In this document: piece by piece, positions 6,157-10,794 of the stretch
Position numbering within the stretch: position 1 is the stretch's first letter
How the letters are laid out: each line of letters begins with the position of its first letter
Source of the DNA: Clostridia bacterium
GTDB lineage: Bacteria > Bacillota_A > Clostridia > Oscillospirales > Acutalibacteraceae
Assembly (NCBI GenBank): GCA_017445685.1
Contig: JAFSTS010000305.1
Coordinates: 1 to 10,794, forward strand
Length of the DNA stretch: 10,794 nt
Direction: 5' to 3'
Notes under the pieces: generated by a model
What the model was told of the DNA's origin: nothing
Databases searched by the model: none
Seen by the model: only the letters and a program-made list of their open reading frames with translations
Position numbers and translations under genes: made by a program

Positions 6157-7764
6157 TCAGTCCCTATCTATCAGTTTGCAGGAATGCTTCGGCTCAAGAA
6201 GCGACGGAACTACGCTTTTGAATGAGCCTGCTATTGCGCTTTTTCCGAGAGCGGTTTTTGCAAGCGGCACAAATAAAAGCGAAAGATTGTCGGCAACATC
6301 GGTCAGATTCTGGTAGCTGCCGGGATACATTTCAACTGAACCGTCCGGGGAGAACTCAAACCTGAAACGCCTTTGACCGATCGCGCCGAGAGGTCTGATC
6401 CAGACAAGCAGAGTGCTGTCGTTTGCCCAGCAGGCTGTGGCTGAAGCTGTGTAGTCTATGCCGCCAAGACGCATTTCGGAAAATTCGACCTTTGAGTCCA
6501 TACCGCAGACAATAGTATTTCTGCCGTCCTTTTCAAGCCATGACATCGTGCATTTTTTATTTTCGTAATCGAAGTCAAACTCAAAATCCGTGCAGTATCC
6601 GGCTTTGTCGTAGGACATATAAACCGGGAAAATCGGCAGTACGCTCAGGGGGAAATTGATGATTTCAAGCGGAAGATTGGCGTTTGTGCGGATCTTTTTC
6701 TTTTTCAAGATCTCTGTGTAGGAGCTTCTGATTTTTGACGCAGGCAGCTCGGGCAGAGCCTCAAGCTGAGGAGCTGTGATTTTTTCGCCCTCAAATTCTC
6801 CGTCAAAGAATCCTTCGGGGAAATGACGCCAGAGACAGTCTCTCGTCTTCTGCTCGTCAACTTCGCAAGCCGTGATTATCACGCAAGCGTCATGATCCTC
6901 AAAAGCTATGCCGAACTGGGAAAACATTCCGTCGAGCCTGAAGCCGTTTGTTCCGCTGTTTCGCCAGAAGGAAGCTCCGTATCCTGCCGTTGTATCGGGC
7001 GTGAAATTGTCCTTGCTGTTGTCTTCGAGATTTGACACTGCAAATTTTGCCCAGCTTTCGGGAATAACCTGTCTGCCCATGAACTTTCCGTTATCAAGCA
7101 AACAAAGCGTAACTTTTGCAAGGTCTTCCGTTTTGATATAAAGTCCCCAGCCGCCGGCTTCAATGCCGTTCATGTCCGTCTCCCAGAACGGATAGTCGAT
7201 GCCGAGAGGCTCAAAAAGTCTGGGGGAGAGGTAATCTCTGACGGACCGGGAAGTGAGCTTGTTGATTATCGCGCAGAGCATATACTGGTTTTCGCTTATG
7301 TATTCCCAGCCTTCGCCGGGGGCAAATTTCCACTGTGCGTTGAAAAAGTCCTCAACCCATTTGTTTTTCGTTTTGTCCACAAGAAAGCTCACGCTTTTTC
7401 CTGCGGTCATCGTCAGCAGATTGTAGACCGTGATTTTTTGCAGCCGTTCGTCGTTTTCGTCGTTGTGCTCCGGGAAAATATCGACAAGCCTTGTGTCAAG
7501 CGAAAGCAGACCTTCCTCTATCGCAAAACCGACTGCGAGGGAAGTAAAGCTCTTGCTGACGGAATACATGATATGGGGCATTTCGGGGGAAAACGGAAAC
7601 GCCCATGTTTCGTAGGCAACTTTTTTGTTGCGAAGTATCATAAGGCTGTGCACTTCAACGCCTGATGACTTGAAGTCTTCAAGCAGCCCGGCTATGGCTT
7701 TTGAGCTGACTCCGACTTCTTCCGGGCATGATGCGCGTTCAAGGCTGATTTTTGTTTTGCTCAT
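6157..7764 (-). CDS. Serine hydrolase, beta-lactamase (class C)/esterase fold, with C-terminal extension
   Basis: A 535-aa protein. The N-terminal 330 residues have the penicillin-binding/beta-lactamase-related fold: S-V-S-K at 68-71 gives the catalytic S-x-x-K, Y155-I-S157 sits where Y-x-N or Y-x-S is expected, and G-G-W-G-L-Y at 204-209 followed by the K-T-E-D-L-A-K helix is typical of the esterase-like branch. The third motif (K-T-G or H-x-G) is not obvious; M-F-S-Q-F-G-I-A near 280 occupies its place. Residues 340-535 are an extra domain of alternating strands (W-L-E-K-D-G-R; F-R-F-E-F-S-P-D-G) that I do not recognise. No signal peptide or membrane segment, so a cytoplasmic esterase or amidase is more likely than an antibiotic-degrading lactamase. 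An open frame extends to 7815, but the ATG at 7764 has AAGGAG 7 nt upstream and avoids overlapping the preceding gene, whose TGA lies inside this binding-site region. Substrate unknown. Confidence 0.88.
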   Translation of the reverse strand: MSKTKISLERASCPEEVGVSSKAIAGLLEDFKSSGVEVHSLMILRNKKVAYETWAFPFSPEMPHIMYSVSKSFTSLAVGFAIEEGLLSLDTRLVDIFPEHNDENDERLQKITVYNLLTMTAGKSVSFLVDKTKNKWVEDFFNAQWKFAPGEGWEYISENQYMLCAIINKLTSRSVRDYLSPRLFEPLGIDYPFWETDMNGIEAGGWGLYIKTEDLAKVTLCLLDNGKFMGRQVIPESWAKFAVSNLEDNSKDNFTPDTTAGYGASFWRNSGTNGFRLDGMFSQFGIAFEDHDACVIITACEVDEQKTRDCLWRHFPEGFFDGEFEGEKITAPQLEALPELPASKIRSSYTEILKKKKIRTNANLPLEIINFPLSVLPIFPVYMSYDKAGYCTDFEFDFDYENKKCTMSWLEKDGRNTIVCGMDSKVEFSEMRLGGIDYTASATACWANDSTLLVWIRPLGAIGQRRFRFEFSPDGSVEMYPGSYQNLTDVADNLSLLFVPLAKTALGKSAIAGSFKSVVPSLLEPKHSCKLIDRD

Positions 7765-7768
7765 TATA

Positions 7769-7990
7769 TCACTCCTTGTCGGTGTGCTTGTAAATGATGA
7801 TCTGCGAAGCGGCAAAAAGAATTACTGCGCTTCCTGCGGCAATTGCTCTGGGGGCAGTGAACTTAAATTCAACTGTCTTCGGGCTTCCTTCGCTTTGCTC
7901 GCTCTCCTGCGCCGAACAGGGCAGACATAAAGCAAAAGCCAGTATCATTGCCGAAATGATAAAAATTACTTTTTTGAAAATAGATTTCAT
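7769..7990 (-). CDS. Small exported or membrane protein, function unknown
   Basis: A 73-aa protein not recognised as any family. Residues 1-27 form a textbook signal peptide (M-K-S-I-F-K-K, a long hydrophobic core, then C-L-P-C-S-A with likely cleavage after A27). A short acidic linker (E-S-E-Q-S-E-G) and a strand-like stretch V-E-F-K-F-T-A-P follow. Residues 48-67 form a single hydrophobic segment, ending in a charged tail K-H-T-D-K-E. The predicted arrangement is a tiny extracytoplasmic domain anchored by one C-terminal helix, with the tail in the cytoplasm. The ATG at 7990 has GAGGGA upstream and a strong promoter is correctly placed. It is the first gene of the operon with the serine hydrolase (4-nt gap) and the YhhN protein, which suggests it partners one of them at the membrane; this is inference. 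Confidence 0.75.
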   Translation of the reverse strand: MKSIFKKVIFIISAMILAFALCLPCSAQESEQSEGSPKTVEFKFTAPRAIAAGSAVILFAASQIIIYKHTDKE

Positions 7991-8020
7991 AAAAAATCCC
8001 TCTGTAATTTATTATCGTTC

Positions 8021-8049
8021 ATTATATCATATTTTCAAAATTTTTACAA
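8021..8049 (-). promoter_or_regulatory. Promoter of the miniprotein-hydrolase-YhhN operon
   Basis: On the minus strand TTGTAA (8049-8044), a 17-nt spacer and a perfect TATAAT (8026-8021) with an extended TGA-TATAAT context. The start would be near 8014, about 24 nt before the ATG at 7990. Confidence 0.8.
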
Positions 8050-8076
8050 CTTCACCGGGATAAATGATCTTTCAGC

Positions 8077-8099
8077 CGTCTGCCTGCCGCCGTCAGACG
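8077..8099 (-). repeat. Inverted repeat at the end of the 58-aa gene, possible terminator stem
   Basis: CGTCTG (8077-8082) and CAGACG (8094-8099) form a 6-bp stem around an 11-nt GC-rich loop, overlapping the stop codon of the 58-aa gene. No U-tract follows on the minus strand, so factor-independent termination is doubtful. Confidence 0.35.
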
Positions 8100-8269
8100 C
8101 TTTTGTTTTTCAGCCTGTTTTTAACCATCTCCGACACCATCGCTATGAAATCTGCGGCGTCCATGTCATATCCTGCGGCTTGAATTGCATTTTTCATCTC
8201 TTTTTCGACAGTTTTTGTGTCTGTTTTGAAATCGTCTGCAACAACTTCAAAAATTCTTTCTTTTTTCAT
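8093..8269 (-). CDS. Small Spo0A C-terminal-domain-like protein, function unknown
   Basis: A 58-aa, highly charged and mostly helical protein with no signal peptide or membrane segment. It reads M-K-K-E-R-I-F-E-V-V-A then T-K-T-V-E-K-E-M-K-N-A-I-Q-A-A-G. This resembles the small proteins of Clostridia annotated as Spo0A C-terminal-domain-like (K-x-x-I-F-E-x-V-A, then V-x-x-E-I-x-x-A-I), but the match is by eye and the DNA-contact helix is not clearly present. An open frame extends upstream to 8476 across the divergent XRE promoter, but the ATG at 8269 has an excellent GGAGGTG site 6 nt upstream and is the real start. It is divergent from the XRE regulator gene, with which it shares a control region. 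A role as a regulator partner is a guess. Confidence 0.65.
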   Translation of the reverse strand: MKKERIFEVVADDFKTDTKTVEKEMKNAIQAAGYDMDAADFIAMVSEMVKNRLKNKSV

Positions 8270-8288
8270 TTTTTTCACCTCCGGAAAT

Positions 8289-8294
8289 ATTATA
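8289..8294 (-). promoter_or_regulatory. Possible -10 box for the 58-aa gene
   Basis: A TATAAT on the minus strand lies 19 nt before the ATG at 8269. It is close enough that the start site would fall next to or inside the ribosome binding site, and no good -35 is found at 16-18 nt, so the true promoter may lie elsewhere in the divergent region. Confidence 0.3.
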
Positions 8295-8322
8295 ATACCA
8301 AAAAGTGAAGGAAATTGTCGAA

Positions 8323-8362
8323 TTGTGTAAATAACTACACGATAAATTATAAAATTACACAA
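8323..8362. promoter_or_regulatory. Inverted-repeat operator candidate between the divergent genes
   Basis: TTGTGTAA (8323-8330) and TTACACAA (8355-8362) are perfect 8-bp inverted half-sites whose centres are 32 bp apart, about three helical turns. Inside them is a tighter imperfect palindrome, GTGTAAATAACTACAC (8325-8340). Related A-C-T-A-C-A-C-like half-sites recur at 8334, 8354 and 8377. The position between an XRE gene and a divergent gene is where autoregulatory operators usually lie. Confidence 0.5.
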
Positions 8363-8369
8363 CAAACGG

Positions 8370-8398
8370 TTAAAAAACTCCACAATAGCGGATATACT
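8370..8398 (+). promoter_or_regulatory. Likely promoter of the XRE regulator gene
   Basis: TTAAAA (8370-8375), a 17-nt spacer and TATACT (8393-8398). The -10 matches 5/6 and the -35 4/6. The start would be near 8405, giving a very short leader to the ATG at 8423. The half-site CTCCAC at 8378-8383, inside the spacer, is mirrored by GTGGAG at 8409-8414 over the ribosome binding site. Confidence 0.5.
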
Positions 8399-8422
8399 AT
8401 TAAATGTAGTGGAGGTGATGAC

Positions 8423-8746
8423 ATGTCTGAAACAAATAAATTTGCAAAAGAAATAGGACGCAGAATATATGCTCAAAGAAAAAGATTAGGACTTACTCAG
8501 GAACAAATCGCTGAATTAGCAGATGTGTCACCACAGCTTTTATCAAGTGCCGAAAATGGAATAAGAAACATAAGTGCGGAAAATCTTTTTAAGATAAGTA
8601 AGGCATTAAATGTAAGCTCGGATTATTTGTATACCGGCGAAGTTACCGATAAGGATAAATCTATCGTTTTGGAAAAGTTCGCCGACGCCACACCGGAACA
8701 ACTCAACGCACTTGAAGAAATTTATGATGTCATTAAGAAAATGTAA
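8423..8746 (+). CDS. XRE-family (Cro/CI-type) helix-turn-helix transcriptional regulator
   Basis: A 107-aa regulator, the only confident plus-strand gene here. Residues about 8-66 are a classic HTH_3 domain: I-G-R-R-I-Y-A-Q-R-K-R-L-G-L-T-Q-E-Q-I-A-E-L-A, the recognition helix S-P-Q-L-L-S-S-A-E-N-G-I-R-N, then L-F-K-I-S-K-A-L-N-V-S-S-D-Y-L. The last 40 residues hold a short helical tail (T-P-E-Q-L-N-A-L-E-E-I-Y-D-V-I) that probably dimerises. The ATG at 8423 has GGAGGTG 5 nt upstream; an in-frame upstream extension to 8315 would run through the promoter and is rejected. The HTH part uses AGA four times, TTA four times and ATA five times, unlike the GC-richer codons of the neighbours, while the tail looks more host-like. 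It probably represses its own divergent promoter region. No phage genes are nearby. Target unknown. Confidence 0.9.
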   Translation: MSETNKFAKEIGRRIYAQRKRLGLTQEQIAELADVSPQLLSSAENGIRNISAENLFKISKALNVSSDYLYTGEVTDKDKSIVLEKFADATPEQLNALEEIYDVIKKM

Positions 8747-8784
8747 TCTGAAATAATACCAAATTTAAAAGCGTAGCAAAAAAC

Positions 8785-8893
8785 GGCTTCCCCTTGAGGT
8801 GATCTCCCCGACAAACGGGGAGGTGTCAACGCAAGTTGACAGACGCGCGTCTGCGCTAGCAAAAGCTGTCACCGTAAGGTGACTGATGAGGTG
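8785..8893 (+). repeat. Palindromic element copy A, enlarged by a nested insertion
   Basis: It begins GGCTTCCCCTTGAGG and ends AGCTGTCACC-gtaa-GGTGACTGATGAGGTG, the same ends as copy B, but carries about 60 extra bases in the middle. The extra DNA has its own stems: CTCCCCG-acaaa-CGGGGAG (8804-8822), GTCAAC-gcaa-GTTGAC (8825-8840) and the perfect palindrome CAGACGCGCGTCTG (8840-8853). It looks like one repeat inserted into another. Confidence 0.7.
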
Positions 8894-8938
8894 TTCTATC
8901 GAAATTGAATCAGCTATTAACGCTTGCTTTGCAAGCTA

Positions 8939-8953
8939 CACCTAATCCGTCAG
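8939..8953 (-). repeat. Degenerate end of a further palindromic element
   Basis: CACCTAATCCGTCAG is the reverse complement, with small changes, of the C-T-G-A-x-G-A-x-G-A-G-G-T-G right end of the elements. It faces the right end of copy A 46 bp away and suggests an eroded inverted partner. Confidence 0.45.
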
Positions 8954-8956
8954 TAG

Positions 8957-8975
8957 GGGCGGATAATATCCGCCC
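8957..8975. repeat. GGGCGGAT palindrome, copy 1
   Basis: GGGCGGAT-aat-ATCCGCCC, 8-bp perfect arms with a 3-nt centre, preceded by GTAGG. It is inverted relative to the copy at 9160-9178, whose outer flank reads CCTAC. Confidence 0.7.
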
Positions 8976-9001
8976 GTTGCAAGCGCAGCTTGCTCATATT
9001 T

Positions 9002-9050
9002 GGCTTCCCCTTGAGGGGAAGCTGTCAGCGTATGCTGACTGATGAGGTGT
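9002..9050 (+). repeat. Palindromic element copy B (intact form)
   Basis: It has two stems: CTTCCCC-ttga-GGGGAAG (9004-9021) and GTCAGC-gtat-GCTGAC (9024-9039), and ends TGATGAGGTGT. This is the simplest copy here and the reference for the other two. Similar sequences recur widely in gut Clostridia genomes, which is recalled knowledge and not checked here. Confidence 0.8.
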
Positions 9051-9093
9051 AGGCACGCAGTGCCGTTATATAATCAAATCAGATTAAATGTTT

Positions 9094-9140
9094 CCACCTC
9101 ATCCACCGCAGGCGGTCCCCCTTCCCCTCAAGGGGAAGGC
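9094..9140 (-). repeat. Palindromic element copy C (inverted)
   Basis: It begins CCACCTCATCC, carries ACCGC-ag-GCGGT (9105-9116), and ends with the 8-bp stem CCTTCCCC-tcaa-GGGGAAGG (9120-9139). It lies opposite to copy B, so 9002-9140 forms one large interrupted inverted repeat. Its second stem has changed sequence but kept pairing. Confidence 0.8.
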
Positions 9141-9159
9141 TTAATTATCTGACTTTGGC

Positions 9160-9178
9160 GGGCGGATGGTATCCGCCC
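9160..9178. repeat. GGGCGGAT palindrome, copy 2
   Basis: GGGCGGAT-ggt-ATCCGCCC, the same arms as the copy at 8957-8975 with a different centre. A third partial version (GGTATCCGCCC) follows at 9204-9214. Confidence 0.7.
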
Positions 9179-9220
9179 CTACATGGGGAAATCACAGGCG
9201 AAGGGTATCCGCCCATGTAT

Positions 9221-9253
9221 GGGTGAATGGTACGTTAAACATACCATTCACCC
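9221..9253. terminator. Perfect 12-bp hairpin 3' of the surface-protein gene
   Basis: GGGTGAATGGTA (9221-9232) pairs perfectly with TACCATTCACCC (9242-9253) around a 9-nt loop. It starts 36 bp beyond the surface-protein stop codon. No T-tract follows on the minus strand; on the plus strand TTTTTT occurs at 9260-9265, six bases past the stem. It may act as a 3' end or stability structure of the surface-protein mRNA. Confidence 0.45.
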
Positions 9254-9289
9254 CATTCATTTTTTCAATACTTCATAAAACCGTAACTA

Positions 9290-10794
9290 TCAGTAAGTGA
9301 GGTTATATTGTAGTTTCGGTGAATGGCTCGTTGCAGTCGATGAGGACTGGCCGTAATCTACGACAAAGACAAGTTTTTCGGTAATTGACGAGCTTCCTGT
9401 CTTCAACGAATATGCGCTTCCTGTTCCCATCTCTGTGAACGACGTCAGCGGAATCGACGAGACCCCTGCTCCGACAGTATATGAATAATATCTGGGAGCC
9501 GCCGCAACAGTAAGGTCGATCATTGTGATCTTTGTGTTTGTTGCAAGCGTCGCAGGAGTTGTGCCTGCGGACGACGTGTAGAAGCTGAGCGTCGGAGCAA
9601 GCGTTGCACCTGAGTAGTTGGAAGGCGTATAAGTCGTTGCAAACTGGAGAGTGTAACTGCTCAAAGGAGTGATATTGATCTGTGTTCCCGAAGTTACACC
9701 GTTATAATGTCTGCCTTCGTCGATATAACCCGTCTGTGTCATCAAAGGAGCGATGGTGACAGTAACTGTGTCATAAACCGTGTTATCGTCAACAGACGTT
9801 GCCGTGATCGTTACAGATCCTGTCGTAACACCCGTCACAAGACCGGCGTTGCTGACAGTTGCAATTGACGTGTCGGACGAAGTCCATGTTACCGCAGGGT
9901 TAGAGGCATTTGCAGGTGTTATTACTGCAGTAAGCTGGACTGTTCCGCCAACGAGGATCGCAGAATCACCGGGATAGATCTCAAGGCCTGTTACTGCAGG
10001 ACCGCTGAGCATCGGGATTTCTTCTTCTACAACAACAGCATGACAGCGAGTACAATACTTAACTTTCAAGCCGGTTGAAGATGTTGTTGCCGGAGTAACT
10101 ACTGTCCAGTCAACGCCTTCGATATCGTGTTCGAGAGCAGAAGTGGCGTTTCTCTGTTCCGTTGCGCCGCAACCGCGCGAGCATGTGTAGAGGTCATAGC
10201 CGCCTGTTGTACAAGTTGCAGGTACAGTGCTTGTGAACTGATAGTCGTGGCCGAGTGCGGCAACTTCGCGAGTTTCAACGTGGGAATTGTCGTTGGCGCA
10301 GACTCTCTGTTCCTCGCCTGCTTCTGTACACGTCGGAGCAGTTGTCTGAGTCCATTCGCCCCAGTCGTGGCCGATTGCCGTTATCTCTTCAGTATAGGTG
10401 TCGCCGCAACGAGAGCAAGTGTAAGTTCTCTCACCTGTTGTTGTACATCCGGGAGGTGTTGTGACTTCGGAAGTGTAGTTGTGGCCGAGGGCGGCAACTT
10501 CGTTCCTGTTTTCCGTTGCATCACAGCGTGAACAATCATAGACGTCATATCCTGCTGTTGTACAAGTCGGATCGACAGTTTCTGTGAACTGGAAATCGTG
10601 TCCGAGAGAGGCAACGGGAGTGTCTGTGTAGGTGTCATCACAGCGTGAGCAGGTGTGAGTTGTGTAGCCTGCTTCTGTACACGTCGGAGCAGTAACAACT
10701 GACTCATAATCATGGCCGAGAGCGGCGATGGATTCGTCTTTCGTATGGCTGTTGTCATACTGGCAAACATAATGCGTATTACCTGCTGTCGTAC
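9290..10794 (-). CDS. Large surface protein, C-terminal part: cysteine repeats plus Big2 domain (5' end outside window)
   Basis: The frame is open from the window edge to a TGA at 9292-9290, giving 500 visible residues; the start and any signal peptide lie beyond the edge. An apparent start inside (TTG at 10069) is not real, because the same repeats continue upstream in frame. Visible residues 1-265 are tandem 39-aa repeats of the form P-T-C-T-x-x-G-Y-x-x-Y-x-C-S-R-C, ending in A-A-L-G-H-D. Residues about 269-349 are a Big2 (bacterial Ig-like) domain (V-T-G-L-E-I-Y-P-G ... V-T-W-T-S-S-D-T-S-I-A-T-V ... G-S-V-T-I-T-A). The last 150 residues are Ser/Thr/Tyr-rich and probably beta-stranded, with no LPxTG motif or membrane anchor at the C-terminus. 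Such repeat plus Big2 architectures are common in secreted or cell-surface proteins of Clostridia. Binding partner unknown. Confidence 0.88.
   Translation of the reverse strand, partial: TTAGNTHYVCQYDNSHTKDESIAALGHDYESVVTAPTCTEAGYTTHTCSRCDDTYTDTPVASLGHDFQFTETVDPTCTTAGYDVYDCSRCDATENRNEVAALGHNYTSEVTTPPGCTTTGERTYTCSRCGDTYTEEITAIGHDWGEWTQTTAPTCTEAGEEQRVCANDNSHVETREVAALGHDYQFTSTVPATCTTGGYDLYTCSRGCGATEQRNATSALEHDIEGVDWTVVTPATTSSTGLKVKYCTRCHAVVVEEEIPMLSGPAVTGLEIYPGDSAILVGGTVQLTAVITPANASNPAVTWTSSDTSIATVSNAGLVTGVTTGSVTITATSVDDNTVYDTVTVTIAPLMTQTGYIDEGRHYNGVTSGTQINITPLSSYTLQFATTYTPSNYSGATLAPTLSFYTSSAGTTPATLATNTKITMIDLTVAAAPRYYSYTVGAGVSSIPLTSFTEMGTGSAYSLKTGSSSITEKLVFVVDYGQSSSTATSHSPKLQYNLTY
10091..10794 (-). 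repeat. Coding tandem repeat, 117-nt period
   Basis: TGTACA, the Cys-Thr of each unit, occurs at 10208, 10325, 10442, 10559 and 10676: four consecutive intervals of exactly 117 nt. A further unit starts at the window edge, and a degenerate last unit lacking the first Cys lies near 10091. The cysteines are kept, but surrounding codons differ between copies, so the array is not a recent perfect duplication. Confidence 0.9.

Larger units (their letters stand above)
8747..9289. other. Gene-free region filled with palindromic repeats
   Basis: No ORF with a ribosome binding site is seen in these 543 bp. Most of it consists of small palindromic elements listed separately: three copies of a GGCTTCCCC-type element, two GGGCGGAT-type palindromes, short hairpins of the form X-gca-X' (8979-8993 and 9052-9064), and a 12-bp perfect hairpin at 9221-9253. 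Transposase genes are absent, so the elements are non-autonomous. Confidence 0.7.

Noticed and set aside
6157..7764. True class C beta-lactamase (antibiotic resistance)
   Set aside because: No signal peptide, no K-T-G motif, a long unrelated C-terminus and an operon context with a lipid-type enzyme; an esterase or amidase is more likely.
7765..7815. Upstream extension of the serine hydrolase by 17 codons
   Set aside because: It overlaps the end of the 73-aa gene, is not hydrophobic or conserved-looking, and the ATG at 7764 has a far better ribosome binding site.
8315..8422. Upstream extension of the XRE regulator
   Set aside because: It translates the operator and promoter region; the ATG at 8423 with GGAGGTG gives the standard HTH_3 start.
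8270..8476. Upstream extension of the 58-aa gene on the minus strand
   Set aside because: It would run through the XRE promoter and into the XRE gene; the ATG at 8269 has a perfect GGAGGTG site.
8785..9140. CRISPR array
   Set aside because: The repeats are palindromic, of unequal length, in both orientations and irregularly spaced, and no cas genes are present.
10127..10531. Plus-strand Cys-rich ORF
   Set aside because: It is the antisense of the same repeats, with no ribosome binding site.
10381..10770. Long minus-strand ORF in another frame of the surface-protein gene
   Set aside because: The repeat frame with ordered cysteines is open right through; this one is a shadow of the 117-nt repeats.

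Overview
The window looks like chromosomal DNA from a gut-type Clostridia (Bacillota), most likely an Oscillospirales/Ruminococcaceae relative. This is inferred from the gene families, the strong GGAGG-type ribosome binding sites, the AT-rich intergenic DNA, and the GGCTTCCCCTTGAGGGG palindromic repeats familiar from such genomes. No taxonomic search could be run. Every confident gene except one (an XRE regulator at 8423-8746) is on the minus strand, so read the map from right to left.

Right end (9290-10794): the 3' part of a large surface protein. About six cysteine-containing repeats with an exact 117-nt (39-aa) period are followed by a Big2 immunoglobulin-like domain and a Ser/Thr-rich beta C-terminus. 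The N-terminus lies outside the window. Next (8747-9289) is a gene-free stretch packed with palindromic repeats, some nested and some in head-to-head pairs, ending in a perfect 12-bp hairpin just 3' of the surface gene.

Middle (7769-8746): an XRE-type regulator and a 58-aa Spo0A-C-like small protein are transcribed divergently around a control region with an 8-bp inverted repeat. Left of them a well-formed promoter (8021-8049) starts an apparent operon: a 73-aa exported/membrane miniprotein, a serine hydrolase of the beta-lactamase fold (535 aa), a YhhN/TMEM86 membrane protein (lysoplasmalogenase family), then, across a terminator-like hairpin that also contains the next ribosome binding site, a DUF975-like membrane protein.

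Left-centre (2885-4515): a glycerophosphodiester phosphodiesterase with its own consensus-like promoter, coupled by an ATGA overlap to an RluA/RluD-family pseudouridine synthase. A 328-bp AT-rich gap with a likely extended -10 promoter leads to murA (peptidoglycan precursor synthesis). After a weak hairpin come a YycJ/WalJ-type metallo-beta-lactamase-fold hydrolase and rlmH. The rlmH reading frame is broken by an in-frame TAA, although matching coding sequence continues beyond it.

Most genes are housekeeping (cell wall, rRNA modification). The less ordinary parts are the broken rlmH, the hairpin that joins a terminator and a ribosome binding site at 5355-5412, the possible lipid-processing operon, the repeat cluster, and the repeats of the surface protein, in which a Cys-Cys pair alternates with a Cys-His pair. 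I see no clear-cut undescribed defence or mobile system; the hydrolase/YhhN/miniprotein operon is the best candidate for an uncharacterised function.
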